Positions 1-12,252 of a DNA stretch of 64,000 nt are shown here, piece after piece. Numbering within the stretch: the stretch's first letter is position 1; each line of letters opens with the position of its first letter. The translations under genes and the position numbers were made by a program. The DNA lies in assembly GCA_013180625.2 (NCBI GenBank), contig SNVD02000468.1:558001-622000 (forward strand), given 5' to 3'. The notes below the pieces were generated by a model. That model saw only the letters and a list, made by a program, of their open reading frames with translations. It searched no databases and had not been told where the DNA came from. The stretch comes from Boswellia sacra (Eukaryota; Streptophyta; Magnoliopsida; Sapindales; Burseraceae).

Positions 1-220
1 TCATTTATGATACATTTATATAACCCAATATATTATTTTTTAAATCTTTATTGTAGGGATGGCACTAAATTCCTCCTTTGAGTTATATAAACATTTTTAA
101 GATTATCTAATAGTTGCTTAGCTTCTTTCTATGTCAAATCTTATAAATAATAAAATAATAATATATTTTATTTTGAAATGGAGTCTTCAAAACCCATTAT
201 AAATGCATAAGTGCTATACA
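1..220. other. Non-coding flank, nothing recognised
   Basis: AT-rich sequence with no coding pattern, no repeat structure and no RNA gene that I can see. It ends in the five bases ATACA, which act as the left target duplication of the next element. Confidence 0.5.
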
Positions 221-3200
221 TGTAACACCCTAAAGTTTACTAAAGATTATGATATTTTTATGTTACCATATATATGTGTGTTGGGTGTAGGTGTTGTTGC
301 AATAAAATAAGGATTAGGGAGGTGATTGACAGAATTAAGGAAATGAGGGGCTGAATTATATTTTTTCCTTTCATGTATATCTGTATAAACCTCCTATACT
401 CTAGAAAGACCCATTTTTCTTCCCCCTTTCTCTTTGAAACGTTGAGCTCTCTCCCTATTTCCCTCAATTTTGCCATGGAATAGAGAGGAGAGTAAGGAAA
501 CAAGTGGCCAAGAGGTAAAAGATTCACTCCTCTCTCTTTCTAGCTCTAGCCATACCCATGTAATTAAGTGATGGTTTAATGTTATTTGTGATATTTCATG
601 TTAGGCATATGTTGTAAATGGCTAGAAAAACATGAATTATAATGAATTATGGAAGAATTTAAAGATTTGATGATGCTAGGAAGCTAGAAGAAAAGTATCA
701 GTATGAATCCTGCAGAGTTGTTTTTTTGAACAGTGCTAAGTCAAAAAATTCCCATAAATTCTGTGATTGTTTTCTAACTCTGAAACTTTTATATGGTAAA
801 CTAGACACATCAAGGAGTTTATAGAATTTTGTAACACTCAAAATTCGAAGTAGATGAAGTTTAGTGAATTTTTGAATTTCTGGTTCGAAATTGTGAATTC
901 CCCTGCTTTAGAACAGGGCATAGGCAATGAACTTGATTTGAGAGGGCAAATCTTCATAAAATTTCTTGATATTTGACATAAAACCTTTGGATATGTTTTC
1001 TATTAGCCTCTAAATTTTCATCATTTTTGGAGTTGTGTATGAATTTTTATGAATTTCCAAAACTAGACTTAAAGAATTGTGAATGACAATTTCTAGAACA
1101 GAGCATATGGAGTACATTTCATTTGACTAACTTAAACTCCTTCTAAAATCATGATTTTTAGTAGAATGACTCTAATATGTGTCTAGTTCTAGACTGGAAA
1201 GTTTGGTAGAGATTTGATTATTGTAAAATTTTATAAAATTCTTCAAAGTTTCACTGTTCAGTTGAGAGGTCTGCAGGCAGATTTGCGGTGTGAATGAAAT
1301 TAAGGATTTTCAAGGGGTATATGATCTTATTTTGACTCAATAAAATTCATGGACTATATTATATATGTTTATTTGAGTTCCATGAAGTTTGGTGATGATT
1401 GAAAATGAATAACCTCTTATTATAATAATCTGACCAATATGTGTGTGTGATAGAGTTTAATAAATAATGTTACTAGTTGGTTGAACTGCTGTTAACCTAT
1501 AAGGAGTTTAATGATTTCTAAATAGACAATGATCAGTGCGTCATGACTATGGCAATGGTTGTCAGAGATGAAGGAGAAGAAGAAGAGGTGAATTTAAAAC
1601 ATCTGCGTTTCTTCACTTGATACATATGATGTCGTTGTCAAGAAATACAGGAAAACAAAATTAAGAGGCGAGGCTAATCAATTAAGTAGATAGACCCTTC
1701 TGAGGACACAACAGATATTAACTCTTAATGAAATGTATTTAATGATTGTGTTTGTGAATATATGTGAAACGTGTTGATGGAATGTTGATGGGGCCATGAA
1801 TACATGGACCTTGATAAGGGAAATGATTTGATTAGGGTTTATAGTGATTTATGAAATGTGTGATTTCACACACTTTGATTTGTATGTGATTTTCATGTTG
1901 GTGTAACTTCTGTGTGTGAGATATAGAAATGTGAATGTGCCCTCATATATGTGAATTTGTTGTGATATGGCTTGAATAACATCGCCAATGAAACGATGTG
2001 TGTGTATGAAGAATGAAATACACGCCAAACATTCTAGGATACTAATTCCTCAAGTGAGATGGCATGACAAATGAATGTCTATTAAATACCATGTGTATTA
2101 GAGTTCCATGAATACGTATGAGTGGAAAATGAATGAGATCAGTTATACATGGAAATAGTTATGCAACAATACGATTGAAATACATCGAAGAGTAATGAAA
2201 GGGTTAGCACAAATAAAGAAGTCAATGGGGTTCTATGTGTATAGAAATGATGCCAATGTGTGGATTGTGCACATCCACTAGTGTATATGAGATATGTAGG
2301 CTTACTGTATTTATGAATGTATATGTGATTAATGAGAAGCCTACATAGAACCTCAATTATGAAAGTGAACTGCAATATTGTGATGTGTGAAGGCATGCAT
2401 CACTGTGTGATGTGTTATGAATTTGAAATTACATACTATGTCAAATGTGAAATGTGATACCGTTAAATGCTAGCATTATGGTGAATGAATTATAATAAGT
2501 TGTGATTGGGTTAGAAGCTTGACATAGAGCTTCATTTATGTGACTGAAATGTGAAATGTGATATATGAGTGAAAGCTTAATATAAAGCTTCACTTATGTG
2601 ACTGAATGTGAAAATTGATATGTGAGTGGCATGCTACAACTTAGGATACTTAGCTCTCATAGCTTGAGGGGAGGTATGGACCATGTGTTTCCCTACACGG
2701 GATTTGGTAGCATGGGCCTGGTATCACCCGGATTGTCAAACTAGCCTTGAGTTATCTCAAGTGTAGGCATCTCTGTGTATATGTACCATTCCATGTGGCA
2801 GGATAGAGTCCAGCAGGACTATGTGGCTGTCACCTTTGGGTGATAACGGATTTGTGCAATGTAAGAATGTGATAAATACTTACTACGACGATGCCTTGCC
2901 TACGGATGCCGTCAATGGGTGGCTATGTGATATGGGACCATATATGTGATCTGACTGTAATATGATAAGTCCTACCTTGATTAGAGAGCACTGTTCCTAA
3001 ATATCTGTGACTGTACTGTGAAAGCTTCCAAAATTATGTGAAATAGATATCCATATGAACAATTTAGCTAGCTTGTGGAAACTCATGTATGAATGATTTA
3101 TGTCTTTATGGGAGCACATGAGGATGTGATAGACTTGTAGAAAGTTTATTTATAAATGAGACATGTGTATATAAATGGGTGCATGTATGGAATATATGTG

Positions 3201-3885
3201 ATGCACTGTGATATGGAAAAGCCATATTTGATTACCCATAGACAGGTATTTATGGAATTAGAAATGTGACTGGATAAGTGAGTAATTGGTCTAGAAAATT
3301 GGCCAATGATACAGGGATGGTGCAGGAGCACATCTTTAACCAACCTAAAGAGGTCTAGGCAAAGAATTGGCGCCGCTGTGCCATACATTTCGCGCTGGAG
3401 CGCCACTTGCACCAACTCAAGTGAGAGAGAACAGAGAGTTGGCGCAAGTGCGCCTCTCCCTTGGCGCAAGAGCACGAAACTGAAATTTGCAACAGATTGA
3501 AAATCGAAAACTTGGTGCCGCCACGCCAATTCTCTCGCACAGGGTTGTGATCCTTGAATAGTGAAATCAGTTTTTTGACTTTCTTAGCAAGGCACTGATG
3601 GCTTGTATGCCAAGAAATGAACAGTAATCGGTGATATATGGAATAAGTATTGAATAGTAAGTCATATTCTGAAATGCTTATAGCCATTAATTGTTTTATT
3701 TTGAGTGTTACGCCAATTTTCATAATTTTAGCTGCTTACTGAGTTTCATACTCACTAGTTTGTTGTGTACCTCAGGTAATCGATCAGTTAAAGATTATAG
3801 GTGGATTTCGACATAGTGATGACTGTGTTCCCTTGGTAAGCTCTTATCCGCTGCAGTATTACTATATTAGGTGCAGGGTGTGAGA
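221..3885 (+). repeat. Long Ty3/gypsy-type solo LTR
   Basis: The block opens with TGTAACACCC, the usual start of long plant gypsy (Tekay/Del-like) LTRs. It closes near GGGTGTGAGA and is flanked on both sides by ATACA (216-220 and 3886-3890), which fits a 5-bp target duplication. The last two bases are GA rather than CA, so the right terminus is degraded or slightly misplaced. There is no primer-binding site or pol coding next to it, so it looks like a solo LTR. The inside is non-coding with many short TGTGA-rich stretches. Near 3726-3780 it has a 'ttactgagtttcatactcac' stretch of the kind found near the 3' end of such LTRs, which sets the orientation as plus. A related LTR lies at 51387-54855 on the other strand. 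Small open frames inside (for example around 3146-3723) are not genes. Confidence 0.72.
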
Positions 3886-3991
3886 ATACATAATATCTAA
3901 GTTCATTTATTAACCATAAAATTAATCTAAAAATTTATGCTAGCAACAAATTTTCTAATAATTGTGTGAGCAAGAACTCGACCTTAAATCC

Positions 3992-5284
3992 TGAAAGTTC
4001 TGGAGGTATGCAGTTATAAATAACAACACAGTAAACTGTAATATAAATCGGCACAGGAGGATTTTTACGTGGTTGATTATAAAAACCTACGTCCACGGAC
4101 AGCTATAGAGCTGCAATTCACTATATTCTTGTTTGTACAATCTTTAGGACCTTTTACAGTGCTGACTCACTCCCACGCACAGACCTAATCTTTGACAAAC
4201 AAAATTTTCGCAAAGATCCTAAACACTAGTGACACTGCTCATTCTCTATCACAGATAACTTAACAACACACTGTTAAGTTATACATAACACCTGATGTCT
4301 GACACAGAATTACATAAACACTCAACTCTCAAATTATCCTAAGTGTCTACTAACTCACTCAGACTTAATTAATAACTTATGTACGATTATACATGAAACA
4401 AAGACTCAATAATTCAAAGTAATAAAGACATTCCTTTTATGTTGAAGCTTTCTTCTATGAAGTCATGGAATGTCGTGACCAACTTTCTCAATAACAAACC
4501 CAGTCTCCAATGCGCAAAAGCTCTCTCTTTACGACTATGTCATAACTCGGTATATATTGAGAGGTCTTGGTCGAAATCTTCCTAGAAATCCTGTAAATAT
4601 CTCAATCAAGATCACATTAGGAATAGGATAAACTAAAATAGGAAGTGTTTATAGTTAAACTCCTAAAGTAATACACTGTTAAGTTATACATAACACCTGA
4701 TGTCTGACACAGAATTACATAAACACTCAACTCTCAAATTATCCTAAGTGTCTACTAACTCACTCAGACTTAATTAATAACTCATGTACGATTATACATG
4801 AAACAAAGACTCAATAATTCAAAGTAATAAAGACATTCCTTTTATGTTGAAGCTTTCTTCTATGAAGTCATGGAATGTCGTGACCAACTTTCTCAATAAC
4901 ACACCCAGTCTCCAATGCGCAAAAGCTCTCTCTTTACGACTATGTCATAACTCGTTATATATTGAGAGGTCTTGGTCGAAATCTTCCTAGAAATCCTGTA
5001 AATATCTCAATCAAGATCACATTAGGAATAGGATAAACTAAAATAGGAAGTGTTTATAGTTAAACTCCTAAAGTAACAAGGACACATTAAATATCCTTCT
5101 ATTTTGATTAGAATACAAGAAATTTTATCCTAATCTATAAAAGTATTTATTGTGAATCAAAAACTTCATCTAATAATCATCTAGAAACAGTAAAATAGGA
5201 ATCAAAAATACTTTTCTTATTTTTATCACAAGTTAACCAAAAACTTAACATGTGCATGACACATGTTTTACGTTAACACCAACA
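3992..5284 (-). repeat. Sirevirus 3' LTR with internal 405-bp tandem duplication
   Basis: Matches the 5' LTR at 26007-26893 from end to end: on the plus strand both start TGAAAGTT and end GTTAACACCAACA. It is 1293 bp instead of 887 bp because one block is present twice in tandem: ACACTGTTAAG occurs at 4268 and again at 4673, a 405-bp step. 1293 minus 405 gives 888, so the duplication explains the whole length difference. The duplicate copies are nearly identical, so the event is fairly young. Confidence 0.92.
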
Positions 5285-5298
5285 ATCTACCCCTTTTT
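5285..5298 (-). other. Polypurine tract of the Sirevirus
   Basis: Minus strand reads AAAAAGGGGTAGAT immediately before the 3' LTR start TGTTGG. A purine-rich run at this place primes plus-strand DNA synthesis in LTR retrotransposons. Its position confirms that the LTR at 3992-5284 is the 3' one and that the element reads on the minus strand. Confidence 0.85.
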
Positions 5299-5791
5299 GG
5301 CAAATTGTGATGAAGACACTGAACTGTTTCTAAGAACATCTCACACTACAAGAAATTTTTATATATTTGTCACTTTAATTTTTTTTATTTGGTGATATTC
5401 AAAGAAAGTGAGAAATATTACACTATAATAAAAGTCAAATCCATCTATGTATATTACTTGTCATTTTTTGTCTTTTCTAAGAAATATATTTATCACATTT
5501 TATTAAGTAGTGACAAATAATTTAATATAATTAAAAATTATCTTTTCCCTGCTTGATAAAAATATTGTTTTGGCTCTATTCTTTATTTTTTTCCCTCCGT
5601 CTTTTGCTTTTCTCTCTTCTGTGCAAAACTTTGCCCTAGCCGTCAACCACTGAAATTGCTCTCACTCATCGAAATCTTCAGCTACTGACTCTTCTTCTTA
5701 CCACTCTCTTGTCTCTCACCTCTCTTATACTCTTTCTCAATACTTCCAGATGCATTACTATTTACTTATTTTGACTTATTGTGTTTGATCA

Positions 5792-6010
5792 ATGGAACAA
5801 GGTGAAACGATTTCTGATTTTAGGCCAAAGAAGTTGGCTAGACAATTGGATTTCACTATTTGTCGAGCATCGGCGAACCTTGAGTAGTCGGTAAAGTCAC
5901 CATCACAACAGCCACAACAATTGCAGCCTCAATCGCATCCACAGTTGCAGTCACAGTCGAAATCTCAGCAACAAGTGATGTGGTTGTTTTCTCTGTGAAA
6001 CCGCAAGTCG
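5792..6010 (+). pseudogene. Captured first exon of a TSO1-like CXC (TCX/CPP) gene
   Basis: Begins with ATG and reads MEQGETISDF, then PKKLARQLDF, then a stretch rich in Gln, Pro and Ser. This is the N-terminal organisation of plant tesmin/TSO1-like CXC transcription regulators (DREAM-complex type proteins), before their cysteine-rich CXC domains, which are not present. A TAG stop follows residue 31 (RASANLE then stop). The exon ends at a possible donor (CG then GTAATG). About 150 bp before the ATG is pyrimidine-rich and resembles a 5' leader, so the capture probably included the 5' UTR. The gene call rests on recognition of the N-terminal pattern, and a protein search would settle it. It lies near the left end of the CACTA element and is non-functional. 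Confidence 0.62.
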
Positions 6011-7478
6011 GTAATGCTTCTTTCTCCCTCTACTTTTTATTTATATTTATTTATTTATTGTATTTTTTTGTTAAAATACAACTAAAATTTTCAAAATCGT
6101 TCACTCGAATTTTGTAGTTTTTAATTTAATTTCCTTAAAATGAATTAGCATTGTTATTTTATTATCATTATTTGAAATTTTATCAGAGAATTCTATTGTG
6201 GTTACCTGTGATGAAACAAAAGCACAGAACCTTCCCTTCGGATTGACGCTGCTTGAAAAATTAAATAAGAAAAGAGAGAGAGAGAGAGGGGGGGAGAGAA
6301 AGAAACTGGTCACTTTGGTTTGGTGTTCAGCAGGCAGCTCAAAGTGATGAAACTCTCTGATTCCTTTCATCGAAGGCCATTCAAACTGAAAACCCCTTCT
6401 GCCTCTGTTCTAATCTCATCCCTCTTTTGAAAGGTGCTTCTTCAATTCTTTACCTACAATTTTTTTTCATTTTTTTGTGTGTCAATTCTTACCCAAGCTG
6501 TGATCTTCTTTTTGGGATTTTTGTAGTTTTTATTTTTATTCTAAAAATTCTGAGCTTTAGTTGGTTTATTGGAAAATGCAGAAAAAGAAATGAACTTTTT
6601 AACTTTTCGGAGAATACCTAATAAGCCAAATTGATGTTTTAGTACTTTGTATTTTCTCAACTACCAAACAGAGGGACGCACTTGGTTCTGTTTATTATCT
6701 CTAGGATTATTTTTAATTACTTTATCACTTATATTAAAAGTTCTCATTTTGCATCTATAGTTAAGCTTTGAGAGCTTTTTTATGCCTGCAATTATGCATG
6801 TTCAGTAAAGAGAAATTTGAACTACTTTATTTTTCTTTCCTTTGTTAAGTCCCGTTCGCTTTGGATTTCGCTTTTTTATTTATTTTTGGCTAGTATTGAC
6901 TGCTGAGGTGAAACCCATAAGAAATGGTGTTGCAAGGATGATTTCACATTTTTCTGAGGTTAATTGGTGACAATTATTAATATGCGTGGAATGGTCAATC
7001 TGAAAATAGGAGAAAGTTCATTTGAAAGGCAGAGTTAGAAAAAAGGGGTAAAATCATCCATGATTCAAGTCAAATATGCTTGGAAATTGTTATAAAAAGT
7101 TTTTATCTTCAATGTCTTCTAACTTTGAATTGATTGTCTTGAACCTTTAAACACGGTCAAAATTCCTTTGGTGAGCCAAGGTGGGGGAGAAAACCCACAT
7201 GAAATTGTTAGAATACCTATTGCTACTATTTAGATTCTACTATCCCATATTCAACAGAGGCATTTATGTGTTTGTATGTTCATGGTCAAACTCCATTTCT
7301 TGATGCTAGAGTTTTACTTCTGTTACTTACTTTTCCTGATCAATTATCTCTACCAATTTGTTCAGTGCAATAGTGATCTTATTGTTTTTCTTTTCATCAT
7401 GTGTGCTTTTTGTATACAGATTGGGAAATTGGTTCTATGATATTTCTTTAATGAACCTCACTCTTGTTATTATTGCAG

Positions 7479-7587
7479 ATTATTGTTCTGTTCTACAGCT
7501 CACCGGCTTTGATATCGAGCATGGAACTAGTCTTTACTGCTCTGATATTGGCTTGTTTGCATTCTTTTGCACTTTCTGACTATCAAG
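7479..7587 (+). pseudogene. Possible captured exon of an unrecognised gene
   Basis: A 109-nt open stretch bounded by a good acceptor (TATTGCAG) and a good donor (CAAG then GTATG). It encodes a hydrophobic segment including MELVFTALILACLHSFALS, which looks like a signal peptide or membrane segment. I cannot name the parent gene. It sits among recognised captured fragments of the CACTA element, which makes capture likely. Confidence 0.3.
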
Positions 7588-10073
7588 GTATGATTCATTC
7601 TATTTTTATAGATATGTATCTACACAGCATATAGGTATGCTAAGTGTGGTTAGTTTTCTCTATTGTTTGCCTGTCGTAGTGAATTTGCAGTTTTAGAACA
7701 TGGGATAATTTTTTATAATTGAAAAAGAAAAAGAAAAAAAATAAATGGTAATACAACCTTTTCTCTACGCAAACTAATCAGGAACTGATCTGTCTAGTTC
7801 ATATGTTTCATTTGGTTTTGAAGTTCACATTATATGCAAAAAGCGTAATACAAAAAACTAGAAAGAGCTAAACTTCTCTCGTTTGCTTCTTTAGCTGTAA
7901 AGGTTGAACATAATCTACAAATAAATTAATATAGATATAGGTGTAGATTTGTTATTTGATACCGGATAGAAGTTCTTCCTACTAATTGAAGGAAAATTCA
8001 TTAGGATTTATAGAGAGATACCAAGCAATAAAGTCAAAAAGGAATTCCGACTAGTGTAAATCTTATTTAGATAGGCACTTATTTTTCCTAATAAGATGGT
8101 GGTGATTGATCTCATAAGGGTTTTGAAAATATTACTTTCCTAACTATATATATTGCATTGCTGTATTTATTATTCGCTTCATAATTTTACAAGCTTCGTT
8201 TTTATGTCAACCATACAGCAGAGGCTTCTGCTGATGTTCAGGTCTGAATCATCTTTTTCTTCCGATTTTAATGACGCACTTATAGCACTAAGGAGTATTC
8301 TGATGCCTCCCAGCTTGAACGAAATTTTCTGTTTGAAGACCGTTTTGTAATATTCTGATAATTTTCCAATTTTCGTAATATATATTGGAAAATATAGTGG
8401 AAATTGTGTTTAATATTTGTCTTTTGCAATTATTTTGTCATGGCATATGCATATGTTTGTTAGACTTTGTAGCGGCCTTGAATGATGGCTCCAGTTCTAC
8501 TCACAAGCTTTCAAATCGAAACTAGTACTAATAGTTAACGTATTAATTTTGGAACTGCAAATATGCACCAAGACTTGTTATTGCTCAATATTTTTTATTA
8601 TATCATCATACAGGACTTATTGATTTTCTAATAATTGCCCTGTGTTTTTGCATAAGGTGTTACTAGTTGTGGGAAGGCTCATACAATCCATGTAATTCGC
8701 AGGATAGAGATTATCTGCCTTGCCCCAAAATAAAATAACAGAGTATTTGTCTTAAGTTTTTTTTTGTGTGTGCTTTTTTTTGTTCTTTTTTTTTTCAATT
8801 GCCTTACGTGACTGTGGTTTGCTGTTTTTGCTGGTGAAAGGTGTTAGCCCTAAGGCTACATGATAATTTTGATGATAACAATACACATTGATTAATTAAG
8901 ATTTACTAACATGTTTATTTATGTGCAAGAGTAAGATCATTGAAATAATTTTAAAATCAAGAAGAGGCTTATTAAAATGAAGTGTTGAAGCTAAGGAGAA
9001 GACCACATGTTAAAGGCACCAAAGTTTAAGAACAAGGATTGACTCAAGGAATGTGACACATGAGCAATGTTCAATCAATTGGTCATATATATCTCTACAA
9101 ATGTCCAAATGATGTGATTCTTGAGCCTTTGGAAAGCTTACTCAATTTCTAACATTTCATATGTTTTAAATAAATTCAAATTTCAAGTGCAAGGTTGTCC
9201 AAATCATAATGCAATTTGAAAGACAAATGGAAGCAGCTGACATGAGCACAGAATACTCTTTTGGACATATCTTGAGCTAAAAAAATCAAAATGACTTGAT
9301 TCTTGTGGCATTGGAAAGAGGACTTAATGAAGAACATTTCATATGTTTTGAGGAAATTGAAATTTCAAACGGAAGGCTGACATAATTGACATACAATTCG
9401 GTGGACTGACACAAAGAAGAAAAATCAACTCATTTGAGCACCGAATAATGTTTTGTCCATATCTTGAGTTAGAGCTATCCAAATGACTTGATTCTTATGG
9501 AATTGGAAAGATGATTCAATGGATCAGATTCATATTCTTTGAAGAAATTCAAATTTCAAACATAAGGCTGACATAATACACATGCAAGTCGGTGGACTGA
9601 CACATGGAAGAAAAATCAAGTCACATGAGAACCGAATGGTGTTTTGGTCATATCTTAAGCTACATATATACAAATGACTTGGTTATTGATGCGTTGGAAA
9701 GCTTATTCAATTATGCAGATCTTTTGTGTTTTGCATATTTTCAAATTTCAAACAAAACATTGACAAAAATGGCAGACAAGATTATGATTTTTATGATGGG
9801 CAGAAAATTTGGAGTTGGTGTCTTCACTTGATTAAGTTCATCCCATTTGCCTATAAAAGGAGCCCTTCTCCCATGCATTTAGAATAACAAGAAGAAGAAG
9901 AGAAGAATCTATCAAGTTACAAATAAGAGAAATCTCAAGTCTAGAGAGCTTTTATATTCTTTATCTACTCTTTGAAGAGAGTTATACTTTTATTGTAAAA
10001 ATTTACTTTGTTCTTGTATTGTGGTGAGAGTGAGATCTTCTTGTAAAGGATAAAAGTTATCCTTGAGAGAACT

Positions 10074-10495
10074 CTTTCCTTGGTGAGGTTGTTCATCAAG
10101 AAGAACTCTTGGTGTGGTGTTATCAAGAGTTGAAGGAAGTTGCCTTGATGAGGTTGTTCATCAAGAAGAACTCTTGGTGTGGTGTTATCAAGGGTTGAAG
10201 GAAGTTGCCTTGGTGAGGTTGTTCATCAAGAAGAACTCTTGGTGTGGTGTTATCAAGGTTGAAGGAAGTTGCCTTGGTGAGGTTGTTCATCAAGAAGAAC
10301 TCTTGGTGTGGTGTTATCAAGAGTTGAAGGAAGTTGCCTTGGTGAGGTTGTTCATCAGAAGAACTCTTGGTGTGGTGTTATCAAGGGTTGAAGAAAGTTG
10401 CCTTGGTAAGGTTGTTCATCAAGAAGAACTCTTGGTGTGGTGTTATCAAGAGTTGAAGGAAAAAGTCTTGGTGAGGTTGTTCATCAAGCAAGTTG
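10074..10495 (+). repeat. Minisatellite of ~65-bp units within the solo LTR
   Basis: The phrase 'gaagaactcttggtgtgg' recurs about every 65 bases, six to seven times, with small indels and substitutions. The long open frame over it (10114-10515) is only the translated repeat, since the unit lacks stop codons in that frame. It is not a gene. Confidence 0.93.
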
Positions 10496-10781
10496 TAAAG
10501 ATTTCTACAACTTAGTGGAAAGCTTAGCTCGTGGAGCTAGGAGCCCGTGGACGTAGGCAAGGTTTGCCGAACCACGTAAATTGAGTTTGCACTCTCTCTA
10601 TCCCTATCTCTTTATATTTACTTGCACTTGTGATTTTTCATTATTGTATTCTCTTGATTGCATCTTTAATAACTTCTAATTTCATCTTCTTCATCTTTAT
10701 TTTCAAAGAAAGAGTGAACTAATTTTGATCTTTCAAGAAAAGTTTTTATAAATCCATTTTGATAAATAAAAATCCAATTCA

Positions 10782-10803
10782 CCCCCCCCCCCCCCCCCCC
10801 CCC
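10782..10803. repeat. Poly-C run (22 C) near the LTR 3' end
   Basis: An uninterrupted run of 22 cytosines follows 'aatccaattca'. The run may be inherited from the C-rich end of this LTR family and expanded by slippage. Its length is liable to sequencing error. Confidence 0.9.
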
Positions 10804-11068
10804 TTCTCTCTTGGGTTGTCATACCTGGGTCAACAAAAGGGGCACTAGCTTGTTGATGCTGATTAATCTGGTGGACAATTGTTATTGCTACTTCAGGTTA
10901 CCACTGTTAATGAGTAAAAGGCTAACTTCTTTACTAGAATACTAGTTCTAGTAGATTATATTGCACTTTAATATTGCATATCCTTTGGGATTCAGGGTTG
11001 TGCAGCGGATTGGTCTGAAATCATAGTGGTTTCTATTCATAGGAGCTGGTGCTTGTACTCCAGAAATG

Positions 11069-11070
<2 letters not shown>

Positions 11071-11116
<46 letters not shown>
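11071..11116. repeat. (AT)n microsatellite
   Basis: About 23 AT units with one G interruption (at 11105), within intron-like DNA of the CACTA element. Confidence 0.95.
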
Positions 11117-11290
11117 CTTAGTTAACTGGATTAACCTTTTAAGTTTCTTGCTTTTATACTTATTTTGTAGGAAAATAGTTTGATAAACCAACACCTATTT
11201 GGAATATCCTCCCACGATTTGCACCTTGTTTTCCTAATTCTAAATGCTAACTTATTTGGCATACACTTGTGCTTTAATCATGTATTTTAG

Positions 11291-11520
11291 GGTGACCAAA
11301 AGCCACCTGCAATTATTCCATTGGCAGTGACGGATGTGTTCGGAATCATACCACAAGAGTATTGTATTAGTTTGCTGATTAAATTTCTTGCAACTAACTG
11401 AAACCATTATAACTTTTTTTTCCTCTTTTTCTTCTAAGAAATCTTGTTTACGATATGTCAGGCACCTGCACAGGAGTTCCTTCTTCGTGTTTCATATCCA
11501 GAAATTTACAATGAAGTCAG
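11291..11520 (+). pseudogene. Captured kinesin motor-domain fragment (two exons)
   Basis: Two exon-like pieces. The first (11291 to about 11358) follows an AG acceptor and reads GDQKPPAIIPLAVTDVFGII. The second (11462-11520) follows TCAG and reads APAQEFLLRVSYPEIYNEV. Together they match the conserved plant kinesin motor segment around 'GIIPLAV..DVF' and 'EFLLRVSY.EIYNE', as in the kinesin-7 (CENP-E-like) group, with the intron at a natural position. The P-loop, switch regions and the rest of the motor are absent. It is a captured fragment with no autonomous function, on the plus strand like the other captured pieces. Confidence 0.82.
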
Positions 11521-12252
11521 GTTCATACATTCTTTGAAGTTTTATATTTTTTTTTTTTGCAGGATCTTGTATCACCTGTATTAACATTTTTTGTTGCTTT
11601 TAAGCCACCACCTTCAACTTAGGAGTTCTTTGCAATGCGAAAGTAAGATACATATTTATAAAGTAGTTCTGTTATAATCTCTTGCTGGGGATTTTGCTTT
11701 ATCTTTCTAGGTTTCACTATGTCATATACACTTGAAAGTCAATGGTATGGGAAATATTTAGTTTGTTGGCTAAAAGTAAGAAGCGAAAAAATCTGAGCCT
11801 GATGATAGTTGGCTGGCTAATGACTTCAAAATCCAATTTAAGAATAAAAGACAATGGTATGGAAAAGATTTAGTTTGTTGGCCTGATTATTGAGGTTAGC
11901 ACTCGAGTACATCAAGAAGTATTTTTAAATTTGCCTTTCAAGGTAGCTCTATTGTGTTAGTCTTGGTTTTCTGGATGAGTAATTAAAAAATAAAGGAGGG
12001 CAAAAGGGATTTTCAACCTCTTTTATTCGTTATATTTTTCAAATAAACATGTAGGTTAATCTAATTGGAGGCCTATCACCATACTATACATGTCAAAGAC
12101 AACTAGAAATGCATATGTATATTTGTACAATCTATAATTGGCCAATTCACTGCACTTACCTATGCGGGCAATTAAAATTGCTTGATTAAGAGTGACCAAG
12201 CTTAGTTTTTAAAATATTGATTGTTGTTTTATTTCTTTTCTTACTGCTGCAG

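Larger units (their letters stand above)
8842..10835 (+). repeat. Copia-type solo LTR inside the CACTA
   Basis: Begins TGTTAGCCC and ends GGGTCAACA, and is flanked by AAAGG on both sides (8837-8841 and 10836-10840), a perfect 5-bp target duplication. No internal retrotransposon sequence remains, so it is a solo LTR left by LTR-LTR recombination. A TATA-like 'cctataaaagg' at 9851-9861 precedes a run of GA-rich leader sequence, which is consistent with the LTR promoter. It contains a minisatellite of about 65 bp units (10074-10495) and a 22-base C homopolymer (10782-10803). Confidence 0.9.

Noticed and set aside
3146..3723. Overlapping open frames on both strands
   Set aside because: They lie inside a gypsy solo LTR and overlap one another; the GC-rich stretch there explains the lack of stops.
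10114..10515. 133-codon open frame on the plus strand (and a shadow on the minus strand)
   Set aside because: It is the translation of a 65-bp minisatellite in a solo LTR; no coding signal beyond lack of stops.
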